Source of the DNA: a virus
IMG/VR virus record: IMGVR_UViG_3300043434_000320
Location: 1-39,316 of that record
Length of the DNA: 39,316 nucleotides
Strand: one strand, 5' to 3'
The first letter of the stretch is position 1. Each line of letters starts with the position of its first letter. This document shows, one piece after another, positions 29,370-37,505 of the stretch. A program made the position numbers and the translations under genes. The notes under the pieces are model-generated. The model saw only the letters and a list, made by a program, of their open reading frames with translations. It did not search any database and had not been told where the DNA came from.

Positions 29370-32300
29370 TTATTTAAGAAGCTTGAGCAGGTCATCGAGA
29401 TACCCGCCAGTTGCAATTTTAGTCGTCTGCCGGTTGTTTTGGCTAGCAGAACCGCTTGGCCTTGTTGGGTCAAACGCAGAAGAAATGTCCATAAACTCTT
29501 CCCAAGGCCGCTCCTCCTGCTGAGCCTGCGCCTGCGCGGGGTAGTAGCCTGATTGTCCAATGCCAAGGAGGGTAAGCAGTTGCGCAATGTCCGACCCGCC
29601 GCTGGGTTGCGTCGGCGTACCTCCAGTACCTCCAGTACCTCCAGTACCTCCAGTACCTCCAGTACCTCCAGTACCTCCAGCCCCTCCGCTAATACTTGGC
29701 GGACGTGCAACGCTATCCGGAAGCGCGCCTGCGCTTTTCATAATGTCGTACCCACTGAGACCCTCTTTAGTTGGGTCCCAAGGATCGGTGTACCACTCCT
29801 CCCCCGTGGCGGTGTTTTTCCAAAGCCCCTTGCTTGGGTCAACTTGCCAGTCACTCATGTCCGCAGTGCCACTGGTTTCGTTGGTCAGTTCTTCCAACAA
29901 GCCGCCGTTCTCATCGGAAACCCATTCCCCAGTGATCTCGTCATAATAGCCATTACCACTAGGCTGTGCAGGGGTTTCCGTGCCACCTGTTGGAGTGTTG
30001 ATGATGTCCAACAGCTCGTCATTAGCCGGGATGTCATCCCCGGCAGCGGCTTCATCCGGCGTAAATTGACCGGCTTGCATGTCCGCCCAGTCTTTTTCAA
30101 AATCATCCGGCTCAGCGGGCACCTGCGTCCCCTCGTCTACGGCATCGGTGACGTCTTCGACCGTCTCCTTGCCAGCCATGGCATCGTTCCAGTCCTGCTC
30201 AAAATCGTCAGGACGTTCGTCGGTTACCGTGACTTCCGGAATTTCAGGTTCGGGTTCAACTGGTGGCTCGTATGGAGCCAGCTCGTTCAGCAGATCGTCA
30301 ATCGACGGCTGCTGTTCTTCCTGCGTGGGTGGGCCTACAGGCTCAGGAGTGGGCTCAGGGGTAGGTTCAGGCTCAGGAGTGGGCAGGTCGTATTTGTAGT
30401 GTCGCCAGTCTTCAAAGTTAGAAAAACCAGCCTCGGCGGCTTCCGCCATTTGTGCAGCATCAAAAAACCCTAGGCTTCTGGCAAGCGCGTCTTCAGCGCT
30501 TACTTCTGGGGGTAAGTCTGGCTTTGGAATACTGGACCACTCCGGCACGCTGCTGTCTATCGGCGGCTCAGGTTCTGGAGTAGGCTCAGGCGTTGGCTCA
30601 GGCTCAGGCTCGGGCTCAGGCGTTGGGGTTACGTCCTCAATAGTCTCCTTGCCAGCTTGCGCATCTGTCCAGTCTTGCTCAAACTGTTTGTCTTCTTCAG
30701 TCAAGCCAGCATCTTGCAGGCCTGTAATGACATCAGGCTCAGGAGCTGGAGCTGGAGCTGGTGCTTGTAGCGGAAGGTCCCCTTTTGTCGCGTTAAATAC
30801 GTTCGAGAATGCCTCATCCAGAGTAGGATCGGCACGGCGGGCGTTGTGGTTGGCGCCAACCCACGTGTCTATGAAGATTTTGGTGCGCAACTGGCTATCC
30901 GTCAGCTCCGTGCCGCCGGTCGCAACAATATCGGAACGCAGCTTGTTGAGCGTCTGATCCATCACATCGTTCAGCTCATCAAGGGTTTTACCTTTGTTCT
31001 GCTCCAAGAAGGTAGCCATGGCAGGGCTAGTTTTGTCGAGCCCAAGCTTCCAGTACACCGCGTCAGTGGCCTCTTTTACAGAAGGAATAACTTTGGCAGG
31101 TTCTGTGGGTGCGAGCTCTGGCTCAGGTGTGACATCCTTAATAGTCTCCTTACCCGCCAGCGCATCCGCCCAGTCCTCTTCAAACTGCTTGTCTTCTTCA
31201 GTCAGACCGGCATCTTGCAGGTCTTTAATGACATCAGGCTCAGGAGCTGGAGCTGGAGCTGGAGCTGGAGCTGGAGCTGCAGGGGCGGGCGCGGGTGCGG
31301 GTGCGGGTGTGCTGGTCCGCACTACGTTCGAGAATGCCTCATCCAGAGTAGGATCGGCACGGTGGGCGTTTTGGTTGGCGCCAACCCACGTGTCCCAGAA
31401 GATCTTATCGCGCAACTGTTTATCGGTCAGCTCCTTGCCACCTGCGGCAACAATATCGGAACGCAGCTTGTTGAGCGTCTGACCCACCACGCTGCTGATC
31501 TCGTCAAGGGTTTTACCTTTGTTTTGCTCCAAAAAGGTAGCCATGGCAGGGCTGCTGCGATCCAAGCCAAGTTGTTGGCTTACCAGAGTCTGGAGTTCTG
31601 CGTCTGTAGCAGGCGTGATTTGTTTGAGCTCGGCGGTGGTAAGCTGGTGTCCATTTACTGCTTCAAGGTCAGAAACCGCAGATATAAAGTCCTGCGGGTT
31701 CTCGTACCGACTCATCGCAGTAAGCTCGGCGCTGCTGATCTGACGACCTGTTTTTTCAGAAAAGTCGGCAAGTGTATTGATAAACCCAGATACGTCCGCT
31801 GCCTTTTGTGCAGTAGTAAGCTCAGCGTCTGTAATTTGACGACCTGTTTTTTCAGAAAAGTCAGCAAGCGTTCCGATAAACCCAGATACGTCCGCTGTCT
31901 TTTGTGCAGCAGTAAGCTCAGCGTCTGTAATTTGACGACCTGTTTTTTCGTAAAAGTCTGCTAAATCCTGAATTGCGTCGGTAACAACGCCTTCCACCCG
32001 CGCAGCGTTGTTTGCCTCTTCTGTTATATAGTTTGAGAGGGCTGTATTGACCTCTTTAGATGCAGTAGTAAAGCCGGTCTTATCCGCGAGCTTGTTAAGC
32101 TTTGCAACTTGCGCGTCGGTCACTCCATTTAGTAGGGTATCTAGCTCGTATCTAGTAGCTTTGTCACCTACTTGAATGGAAACCTGCCATCTTATAAATC
32201 TATCTAGCTCTGCACCAGGGTCGCCACCGCCCTGTGTGCGGAGGTCTATACGGTACGTGTTATTGCCGGAGCCCTTTTTAAAAACTTGGCCCTGCGGGTA

Positions 32301-33221
32301 GAACTCGGGATCCGGGCTGTACCCAAACTTTGCTAAGCTTGCTTTGAGTCCGTCATAGCTAAGGTTACCGTTGGCATCCTGCGCGTCTGTAATTACTCGC
32401 TTATATACGTCTTGATACGCAGTTGCCACGGCGTCTGCTGCGGTTTTGTTTTCCGCAATTCGTGCATATTCGAGAGCTTTGTGCTCATCAGAGTTGCGCC
32501 CAAGGGTCACTGTAGCGTATTGGAGATCATATTTGGCCTTGTCTAGTTTTTGTTCAGCTAATTTTAAAGCTGCTTCTGCGCCGTTATTCCAGCCCTCTTT
32601 TAGAACGTCGCCGACTGTTGTCGTTATGTATTTTCCAGCCTGCGTGGCCAAGCTTTTTACAAACGCGTCGCCAAAATTTTTGCCAGTCACAACCCCAGCT
32701 AGCGCCGCGTTTGTAGCTCTTGCAAGTGAGTCGTTTATTGCGTTACCTGTACTCGTCTTTAATCCGAGATTGCTCGTTACCGTGCTAACAAGGGCGCCCG
32801 CAGCGCCCGTTGCCAAAGCAGAAAGACCTTGCTTCTTGAATGCGTCAAAGGCGTTTTGTCCGTTAAAAGCGGCTTGGAGCGCGGCAGAACTCCCAGCCCC
32901 TACGGCGTTCCCAACCACGTTGCCAATGATCTTTGACGTGGCGGTGCTAATCTCTAGTCCTTTGGCCGCAGAGGACACGTAGCCAGAGACACCCTTAGCT
33001 ATGGTGCCACCAACATAGGAAGAAACGCCGCCCTTTAGCGCGTTCTTGAACGCGTCCCCGACGCTACCGCCTTGTAGTAGCGTAGACGCACCGGCAATCA
33101 CGCCTGTGCCGATTGCAGTCAGGGCTATAGTCGAAAGTGTGGCGGTAGTAAACCACGACACGACCGCAGCGCCAATCGCTTCGGCGCCAAAATATGTAAC
33201 AGCAGCAACGACTACGGCCAT
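29370..33221 (-). CDS. Repeat-rich virion protein with hydrophobic N-terminus, 1283 aa
   Basis: The first 190 residues are hydrophobic and Ala/Gly-rich (VVVAAVTYFGAEAIGAAVVS, LSTIALTAIGTGVIAG), as in proteins that insert into or cross membranes during DNA ejection. Further on are five 32-aa repeats (about 424-585, EKTGRQITDAEL type), a duplicated 80-aa module (SPAMATFLEQNKGKTLDE ... RADPTLDEAFSNV), four FEQDW repeats, Pro/Ala and Pro/Glu linkers, and a Gly-Gly-Thr run near the C-terminus. ATG 33221 has GAGGG upstream, overlapping the end of the cupin-like gene. No enzymatic motif is seen. I infer an internal virion or tail-extending protein. Confidence 0.8.
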   Translation of the reverse strand: MAVVVAAVTYFGAEAIGAAVVSWFTTATLSTIALTAIGTGVIAGASTLLQGGSVGDAFKNALKGGVSSYVGGTIAKGVSGYVSSAAKGLEISTATSKIIGNVVGNAVGAGSSAALQAAFNGQNAFDAFKKQGLSALATGAAGALVSTVTSNLGLKTSTGNAINDSLARATNAALAGVVTGKNFGDAFVKSLATQAGKYITTTVGDVLKEGWNNGAEAALKLAEQKLDKAKYDLQYATVTLGRNSDEHKALEYARIAENKTAADAVATAYQDVYKRVITDAQDANGNLSYDGLKASLAKFGYSPDPEFYPQGQVFKKGSGNNTYRIDLRTQGGGDPGAELDRFIRWQVSIQVGDKATRYELDTLLNGVTDAQVAKLNKLADKTGFTTASKEVNTALSNYITEEANNAARVEGVVTDAIQDLADFYEKTGRQITDAELTAAQKTADVSGFIGTLADFSEKTGRQITDAELTTAQKAADVSGFINTLADFSEKTGRQISSAELTAMSRYENPQDFISAVSDLEAVNGHQLTTAELKQITPATDAELQTLVSQQLGLDRSSPAMATFLEQNKGKTLDEISSVVGQTLNKLRSDIVAAGGKELTDKQLRDKIFWDTWVGANQNAHRADPTLDEAFSNVVRTSTPAPAPAPAPAAPAPAPAPAPAPEPDVIKDLQDAGLTEEDKQFEEDWADALAGKETIKDVTPEPELAPTEPAKVIPSVKEATDAVYWKLGLDKTSPAMATFLEQNKGKTLDELNDVMDQTLNKLRSDIVATGGTELTDSQLRTKIFIDTWVGANHNARRADPTLDEAFSNVFNATKGDLPLQAPAPAPAPEPDVITGLQDAGLTEEDKQFEQDWTDAQAGKETIEDVTPTPEPEPEPEPTPEPTPEPEPPIDSSVPEWSSIPKPDLPPEVSAEDALARSLGFFDAAQMAEAAEAGFSNFEDWRHYKYDLPTPEPEPTPEPTPEPVGPPTQEEQQPSIDDLLNELAPYEPPVEPEPEIPEVTVTDERPDDFEQDWNDAMAGKETVEDVTDAVDEGTQVPAEPDDFEKDWADMQAGQFTPDEAAAGDDIPANDELLDIINTPTGGTETPAQPSGNGYYDEITGEWVSDENGGLLEELTNETSGTADMSDWQVDPSKGLWKNTATGEEWYTDPWDPTKEGLSGYDIMKSAGALPDSVARPPSISGGAGGTGGTGGTGGTGGTGGTGGTPTQPSGGSDIAQLLTLLGIGQSGYYPAQAQAQQEERPWEEFMDISSAFDPTRPSGSASQNNRQTTKIATGGYLDDLLKLLK
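29617..29679 (-). repeat. Seven tandem copies of a 9-bp unit (Gly-Gly-Thr)
   Basis: GTACCTCCA repeats seven times without a mismatch on the plus strand, coding a run of Gly-Gly-Thr on the minus strand near the C-terminus of the 1283-aa protein. The 9-bp unit keeps frame if copies are gained or lost. Confidence 0.95.
30799..31573 (-). repeat. Duplicated module of about 80 codons
   Basis: Two copies of about 255 bp, at roughly 30799-31050 and 31324-31573, are offset by 525 bp. They encode closely similar modules that run from SPAMATFLEQNKGKTLDE to RADPTLDEAFSNV. Each is followed, in coding direction, by a Pro/Ala linker, then DAGLTEEDKQFE and a FEQDW repeat, so the real duplicated unit is the module plus this tail. 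Confidence 0.85.
31735..31955 (-). repeat. 96-bp tandem repeats coding 32-aa units
   Basis: GACGACCTGTTTTTTC begins at 31742, 31838 and 31934, an exact 96-bp period. The encoded 32-aa unit has EKTGRQI, AELT and FI.TLADF positions in common. Two further, more divergent 32-aa units follow in the protein, toward lower coordinates. There are no unique spacers, so this is not a CRISPR array. Confidence 0.9.
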
Positions 33222-33223
33222 GG

Positions 33224-33817
33224 TTAACCCTCTATCCGTTTAGGTACCACGGGGGACGCGCACGCAGTAACGTCATTGTAATTTGGAACTGTGTGAAACG
33301 CACGTACCGCCGCTTCAGCCTCCGCCGGGTCTTTGTACGTATCAGGCATCAGTATCACGTTTGTCAACTCGCAGTCCTCTAGTACCCAGCCTGCTTTTTT
33401 TGTGTTCGCAGCTTGCATGTACATACACGGGGCTACCAGCATACGCTTTCCATGCTCCGACACCATTAGCACCTTACCTTTTAGGAGGACGTTCAGCGTT
33501 GGGTATTTATGCACTGCGCCAACAACAACGGAGCCTTTTGGAGCACTGGTCGTTCTGGTTGCCATGTGTACACCAAATAACTCATGCCGCTCTGAAAACT
33601 GGCTGGCAACGGTAATGTCCGGCACCGCAAGCGTACCGTCAGTTTCAGCGGCTGTTTGTAGAGCCTCTATTGCTGCACGCGCGGCTACGCGACGCGGTGA
33701 ATCAAAGGGCTCAGCCGGGGACTCATCCGGGCTATCAGCACGGACTTCTGGAAAAATGTCGCCCGGCAGACTTGGTACTACAACTGCTGGAGGCACTAGC
33801 TCGGGCAACAAAATCAC
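33224..33817 (-). CDS. Cupin-like phage protein, 197 aa
   Basis: The C-terminal half reads as a cupin beta-barrel: ELFGVHMATRTTSAPKGSVV, VGAVHKYPTLNVLLKGKVLM, then GKRMLVAPCMYMQAANTKKA and VILMP. The His of GVH and VHK sit where cupin metal ligands are expected, but a full ligand set is not clear. The N-terminal 70 residues are Pro-rich. The start is GTG 33817, overlapping the upstream stop as GTGA. Similar cupin proteins appear in phage structural modules; their role is not known. Confidence 0.7.
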   Translation of the reverse strand: MILLPELVPPAVVVPSLPGDIFPEVRADSPDESPAEPFDSPRRVAARAAIEALQTAAETDGTLAVPDITVASQFSERHELFGVHMATRTTSAPKGSVVVGAVHKYPTLNVLLKGKVLMVSEHGKRMLVAPCMYMQAANTKKAGWVLEDCELTNVILMPDTYKDPAEAEAAVRAFHTVPNYNDVTACASPVVPKRIEG

Positions 33818-34275
33818 TGGATTCTCGCTATGTAGGCTATCAAATCTGCGGCCCCAACTTCCTCTGGGATGTCTCTTTTGGCAAACCCAAATTCCTCCAT
33901 GATTTTGTCGTATGGCTTGGAATCTTTTTTGGGCATTGTCACGTACACAACTTGTGTGCCAAGCTGCTGCAATACGGCAAGTGCATTTGGCAGGGTCTGT
34001 TCGAGTTTTTTGACACGGTATTTGTCGTCCTGCTTTGACGAGCCGCCCGGTATTGCGTGAATTTCCACTTGGTTTACGCCCGTTACTTCAACGGTATACA
34101 CGACGTCCCGGATACGCAAAAACGTAAAGGACCCGTTAGAAGACTGCACATGGGACACAAGGGCGCCGATCTTAGTGTTCGCCTCTTTGTCAGATAGTCC
34201 AAAGGACTTAAAGCAGTCCTGCATAATTTTGACCGTCTTGCGCCCTTCCTGCTCGGGGGTAAGTTGTTCGTTCAT
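33814..34275 (-). CDS. GNAT-like phage protein, 153 aa
   Basis: The order of elements fits a small GNAT-type acyltransferase fold: a helical start (RKTVKIMQDCFKSFGLSD), strands with FTFLRIRDVVYTVEVTG, then VVYVTMPKKDSKPYDKIMEE followed by FGF, which recalls the closing strand-helix of GNAT proteins. The usual acetyl-CoA loop (Q/RxxGxG/A) is not seen, so catalysis is doubtful. ATG 34275 has GGAG 5 nt upstream. Proteins of this kind occur with internal virion genes of podovirus-like phages. The fold call is tentative. Confidence 0.6.
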   Translation of the reverse strand: MNEQLTPEQEGRKTVKIMQDCFKSFGLSDKEANTKIGALVSHVQSSNGSFTFLRIRDVVYTVEVTGVNQVEIHAIPGGSSKQDDKYRVKKLEQTLPNALAVLQQLGTQVVYVTMPKKDSKPYDKIMEEFGFAKRDIPEEVGAADLIAYIARIQ

Positions 34276-34319
34276 GTGTTCTCCAAAAGCACGCTGAAAT
34301 TAGCGGAGCAGTCAGTTTA

Positions 34320-34976
34320 TCAGGGGCTTGGCGGTGTTGGCAAGGTTGCCGGTAGCGGTGCAATGAAGTTGACAGTCATCACCGAAGACGGGATGCCGGG
34401 GTGTGGCGAAGATGCTGTTTGGGCGTCTAGCTTGAGGTTGGTATCCGTGACAGACGCTTTCAGCTCAATGTAGTCCCCAGCCTGCAGGTCAATGTCGAAC
34501 GTCCATGCGACGTCGGTGTATTGCCCGTTGCTGCTCACAGTCTTGGCCCGTGTCGAGTACCCGATGTCCGTGCCGTTACGGGCGATCCAGACAAAAATAG
34601 TCTTGGCGCTGGAGCTTGAGCTGAGCACCTGCCCGGTGTACTGGAAGTTGTAGATGCCGCTGATGCTGACTTCTACCTTACTGGTACTGCCCGACTGCAA
34701 GGCCACGGCATTGGTCAAATAGGTCTGGTCAAACACGATGGAGTACGCCGTGTTGGTAGCCCCAAAAGTCTGGTCCGCTGTGTTGAAGAAAAGCCCGTTG
34801 GGGCAGTCGATGTACTGACCACCAAAAGGGCCAGTGACTTGGTTAAACGCACCGACAAGCCGGTTATAGAACAGCCGATGTACGTTGTTGAGCTGGTCTT
34901 GGTATGACTTGTCGAATTGCGTCGGCGACAGCGGTAATGCTGGCGATGCGAGCTTGATGAGTTGCTGGTTTGACAT
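34320..34976 (-). CDS. Virion protein with jelly-roll (C1q-like) C-terminal domain, 218 aa
   Basis: The N-terminal part is helical (DKSYQDQLNNVHRLFYNRLV). The rest is beta-rich with features of C1q/TNF-like domains: VFDQTYLTNAVALQSGSTSK, GIYNFQYTGQV, IFVWIARNGTDIGYS, AWTFDIDLQAGDYIEL. Such trimeric jelly rolls occur on head fibres and receptor-binding proteins of phages. The start shares one base with the preceding stop (TGATG), so it is coupled to the gp10-like gene. Receptor binding is inference. Confidence 0.75.
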   Translation of the reverse strand: MSNQQLIKLASPALPLSPTQFDKSYQDQLNNVHRLFYNRLVGAFNQVTGPFGGQYIDCPNGLFFNTADQTFGATNTAYSIVFDQTYLTNAVALQSGSTSKVEVSISGIYNFQYTGQVLSSSSSAKTIFVWIARNGTDIGYSTRAKTVSSNGQYTDVAWTFDIDLQAGDYIELKASVTDTNLKLDAQTASSPHPGIPSSVMTVNFIAPLPATLPTPPSP

Positions 34977-36820
34977 CAGCGACGCCCATCCATGCGCATA
35001 TCAAGACGAGGAGCTCCTAGCTGCCACGCTACGCCGAGATCGGTGGACTCCACCTTCATTGCAAGCTGTCGCCCACGTACGCGAGTGAAAATCTGGCCAG
35101 TGAACTGCTCGACCGGAAGAACTGCAGTGCGGGTGACGTCGGCAAAATTCTCGCCGCCAACAGATGCCGGGTCCGTGTACCCAGAGCCCGAGTTCTTCAA
35201 CGGCAGCAAAGTCATTGTCACGCGAGGGCTGCTGGCTGTTGAGTTACGGAACGTGATGTCCGGCAGGACGCGCCAGACAAACGCAAACGTGTGTCCATCT
35301 TCCAGATCAAATTCAGACGATGTGATGTACGCATTGATCGGTAGGGTTTCTTCCGTCTCGTTGTCGTCGACACCTTGCTCGTGATTGACAATGTTGTACG
35401 AGTACGTAGCAGCAACAGGGTAAGCGCGTAGGCCGGAGTCAAGCCACGCGGTACGCCCCATAGTGCCAAAATACCAAATCTGCTCCAAGTAATTGAAAAC
35501 CACATAGCGGTCGACCACAGTTGACCCAGCGGAGCAATAGAACCACCAGACCTCGTTAAAGCCCTCGTTCGTGCCAGCTACGACCTGATCGGCTTGGTCA
35601 AAGTTGAAGTCAGAAAAGATGTGCTGCCGCAGGTCGCACTTCAGTGTTTTGGTGGTGCCGTCGTAGGTGTAGAACTTGTCAACGCCCATCCAGAACGCAG
35701 TTCCGCTTGCATATCCGACGGCTGTCTGGCTGACGATAGATGTGTTCTCGCCAACCAGCTGGGCACCCCAAACAGCAGGCGCACCTTGGTACTGCAGCGA
35801 ATACACGGCGGCGTCTGTCCAGATCAAAATTTCCTGCCGTGCCTGCTGCGCTGTGATGATCTTTGAGCCGCGAGAGAGCCGCAATGAGCCCGCTTGGTTT
35901 GTTGCAGAAGGCGTCCAGTTTGTAGCATCTTCCTGATCTGACCAACGGATCAGCATTGGGTCTAGCACCGAGGAGCCGTAGTCGTTACAGCCAAGGGCAA
36001 AGACAAACCGGTTGATGTCCGACACCAAAATGTTGTTTTGCACCGTTGGAACATCAGATGCGCCAGCCAGCGACGACAACAAAACCCCACGCACCTCAAG
36101 TCCGGTTGTAGCGTCCCAATAGTAGATTTCACCGCCACGAGGCGCAAATACCAAGTCTTCACCGAAGTTGGATTGGTTCCAGCGGCGCATCGGCTCAGCA
36201 GAGCCAACGTCTGACCCCCACGCTCCGTAGCTCCAAGGGCCTGCACCCCAACCGGATACCGGCTCCTCAACAGCAGCGCCAGTGTTTACTTGGTATTCTG
36301 CGGTGACAGGTCCGCCGCCAGTAGCTGTGCTCGTTGCGGGCGTAGGCGATTGAATCGTGTAGCTGTCCGCATTGATAACCGTAATCTGGAACTCGCCATC
36401 CAGCACAAGGCCGCCGACTGTCGCCGCGCCGCTGAAGGTAACAAAGTCGCCAGTGCGACCACCGTGAGCCGTGTCATTTACGGTTACGGTTGTCAGGGTA
36501 TCAATAGTGTCGAACGGGTTCGTCAGTGTTACGGTGCTGCGAAGTGGCGTGACGTCGTAGTACGTGCCGCTTTGCTCGATGTAAAACTTCAGGTTTGTTC
36601 CAACGCCCAGCAGGTTTTGCGCGGCCAAAGTTGCCCAGTTCCAAAGAGATCGGCATACACCGAGGAACGTATTGTTTGACACCTGCTGCCAGCCACCAAT
36701 TTTTTCAGGTGTGCCTTGGCGAAACCGCACTTTGTCGCAGTCATACCAGCCACCTTCGGTTGTATACCGGGTGTTTTCCCGGTTTACTCCGGGCTTCAGT
36801 AAGAATTTCTTGAGTGGCAT
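34976..36820 (-). CDS. P22 gp10-like tail / DNA-stabilisation protein, 614 aa
   Basis: The start MPLKKFLLKPGVNRENTRYT and the following DKVRFRQGTPEKIGGW are typical of the family of packaged-DNA stabilisation or tail-hub proteins of short-tailed phages. The remainder is a Trp/Gly/Tyr-rich beta-propeller-like region (WSYGAWG, PMRRWNQSNFGEDLVFAPRG, ADAAVYSLQYQGAP-type strands). In P22 gp10 forms part of the tail machine that plugs the portal and joins the needle. If correct, the phage is podovirus-like. A long insertion near residues 95-175 looks like an Ig-like domain (VTVNDTAHGGRTGDFVTFSG). Confidence 0.78.
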   Translation of the reverse strand: MPLKKFLLKPGVNRENTRYTTEGGWYDCDKVRFRQGTPEKIGGWQQVSNNTFLGVCRSLWNWATLAAQNLLGVGTNLKFYIEQSGTYYDVTPLRSTVTLTNPFDTIDTLTTVTVNDTAHGGRTGDFVTFSGAATVGGLVLDGEFQITVINADSYTIQSPTPATSTATGGGPVTAEYQVNTGAAVEEPVSGWGAGPWSYGAWGSDVGSAEPMRRWNQSNFGEDLVFAPRGGEIYYWDATTGLEVRGVLLSSLAGASDVPTVQNNILVSDINRFVFALGCNDYGSSVLDPMLIRWSDQEDATNWTPSATNQAGSLRLSRGSKIITAQQARQEILIWTDAAVYSLQYQGAPAVWGAQLVGENTSIVSQTAVGYASGTAFWMGVDKFYTYDGTTKTLKCDLRQHIFSDFNFDQADQVVAGTNEGFNEVWWFYCSAGSTVVDRYVVFNYLEQIWYFGTMGRTAWLDSGLRAYPVAATYSYNIVNHEQGVDDNETEETLPINAYITSSEFDLEDGHTFAFVWRVLPDITFRNSTASSPRVTMTLLPLKNSGSGYTDPASVGGENFADVTRTAVLPVEQFTGQIFTRVRGRQLAMKVESTDLGVAWQLGAPRLDMRMDGRR

Positions 36821-36828
36821 GGATTACC

Positions 36829-37341
36829 TCATGCAGTCATGGATGTAGCCGTAGATTGCACCTCCGCCACTCGGCGGCTCCAGCCTCTACCGAATGTACC
36901 CCAGTGTGGCAAATCCATCAAGAACGACAATCGTCGTTTTGCGTAATCGTCCAACAGCTGGTCAGTGGGAGTGGCCGCCACTGCGGCAAGAGTTTTTGGG
37001 CCTATAACACCGTCGGGGTCTACATCCACACAGGCTTGGAGCCATTTTACTGCCCGCCCCGGTCCAGAATTAATAGCGGCGTCAAACACGACGTAATCTA
37101 CCCCGGTAGGGAGGTCGTCCCCACGGATTTTGTCCCAGTATTTGGTCTTATACATAGGAGCCACCTGCTCAGGGGTCAGGGCGCGCATGGTCTTTTCATC
37201 AACCGGGTGCCCGACCCATTCTTCCCAGACCTTCTTCGTAACGCCAAGGTTTGTCATCCCGCCGGGATCGTTAGGGTGATTAACAAAACCGCCCTCGTGC
37301 TTGAGGGCGGATGCGAGGGCGCTAACGAAGTTGGTTTTCAT
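36829..37341 (-). CDS. Endolysin, glycoside hydrolase family 108 with PG-binding domain
   Basis: The 170-aa enzyme has the GH108 signature HEGGFVNHPNDPGGMTNLGV with the catalytic Glu16, then YWDKIRGDDLP and FDAAINSGPGRAVKWLQ. A peptidoglycan-binding domain of type 3 follows (DPDGVIGPKTLAAVA). The enzyme cuts the glycan strands of peptidoglycan at lysis. There is no signal peptide, so it depends on the holin encoded immediately upstream (ATGA overlap at 37338-37341). A GC-rich hairpin with a following T-run overlies the codons of the catalytic motif. Confidence 0.95.
   Translation of the reverse strand: MKTNFVSALASALKHEGGFVNHPNDPGGMTNLGVTKKVWEEWVGHPVDEKTMRALTPEQVAPMYKTKYWDKIRGDDLPTGVDYVVFDAAINSGPGRAVKWLQACVDVDPDGVIGPKTLAAVAATPTDQLLDDYAKRRLSFLMDLPHWGTFGRGWSRRVAEVQSTATSMTA
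37289..37310 (-). other. Terminator-like hairpin inside the endolysin gene
   Basis: In the minus-strand message CCGCCCTC pairs perfectly with GAGGGCGG around a 6-nt loop and is followed by TTTTGTT. It covers codons around the catalytic HEGG. It may be a coincidence of codon choice or an attenuator within the lysis cassette. Confidence 0.5.
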
Positions 37342-37505
37342 TTGTCAGATGTAACAACGCCGACCAGCCCAGCAACAGCCAAACCAGTAGAAACAACGGC
37401 CTCCGTCATCCCCGGGGCAATAGGCACACCGAGGGCAGTTAGCAACAGGATAAAACCGCGCCATGTGGACGGTTCTTTTGCGCGGGCAAGGATGTAATCT
37501 TTCAT
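37338..37505 (-). CDS. Holin candidate, 55 aa
   Basis: The product MKDYILARAKEPSTW then RGFILLLTALGVPIAPGMTE and AVVSTGLAVAGLVGVVTSDK has two hydrophobic segments (about 16-30 and 36-51) separated by a Pro-containing turn. Small size, a charged N-terminus and overlap with the endolysin gene support a holin that releases the endolysin across the inner membrane. ATG 37505 overlaps the previous stop as ATGA. No holin family could be named from sequence alone, and no spanin gene is seen in the window. Confidence 0.7.
   Translation of the reverse strand: MKDYILARAKEPSTWRGFILLLTALGVPIAPGMTEAVVSTGLAVAGLVGVVTSDK

Noticed and set aside
31735-31955. CRISPR-like array
   Set aside because: The 96-bp repeats abut each other, lie in a reading frame, and have no unique spacers; they are protein repeats.
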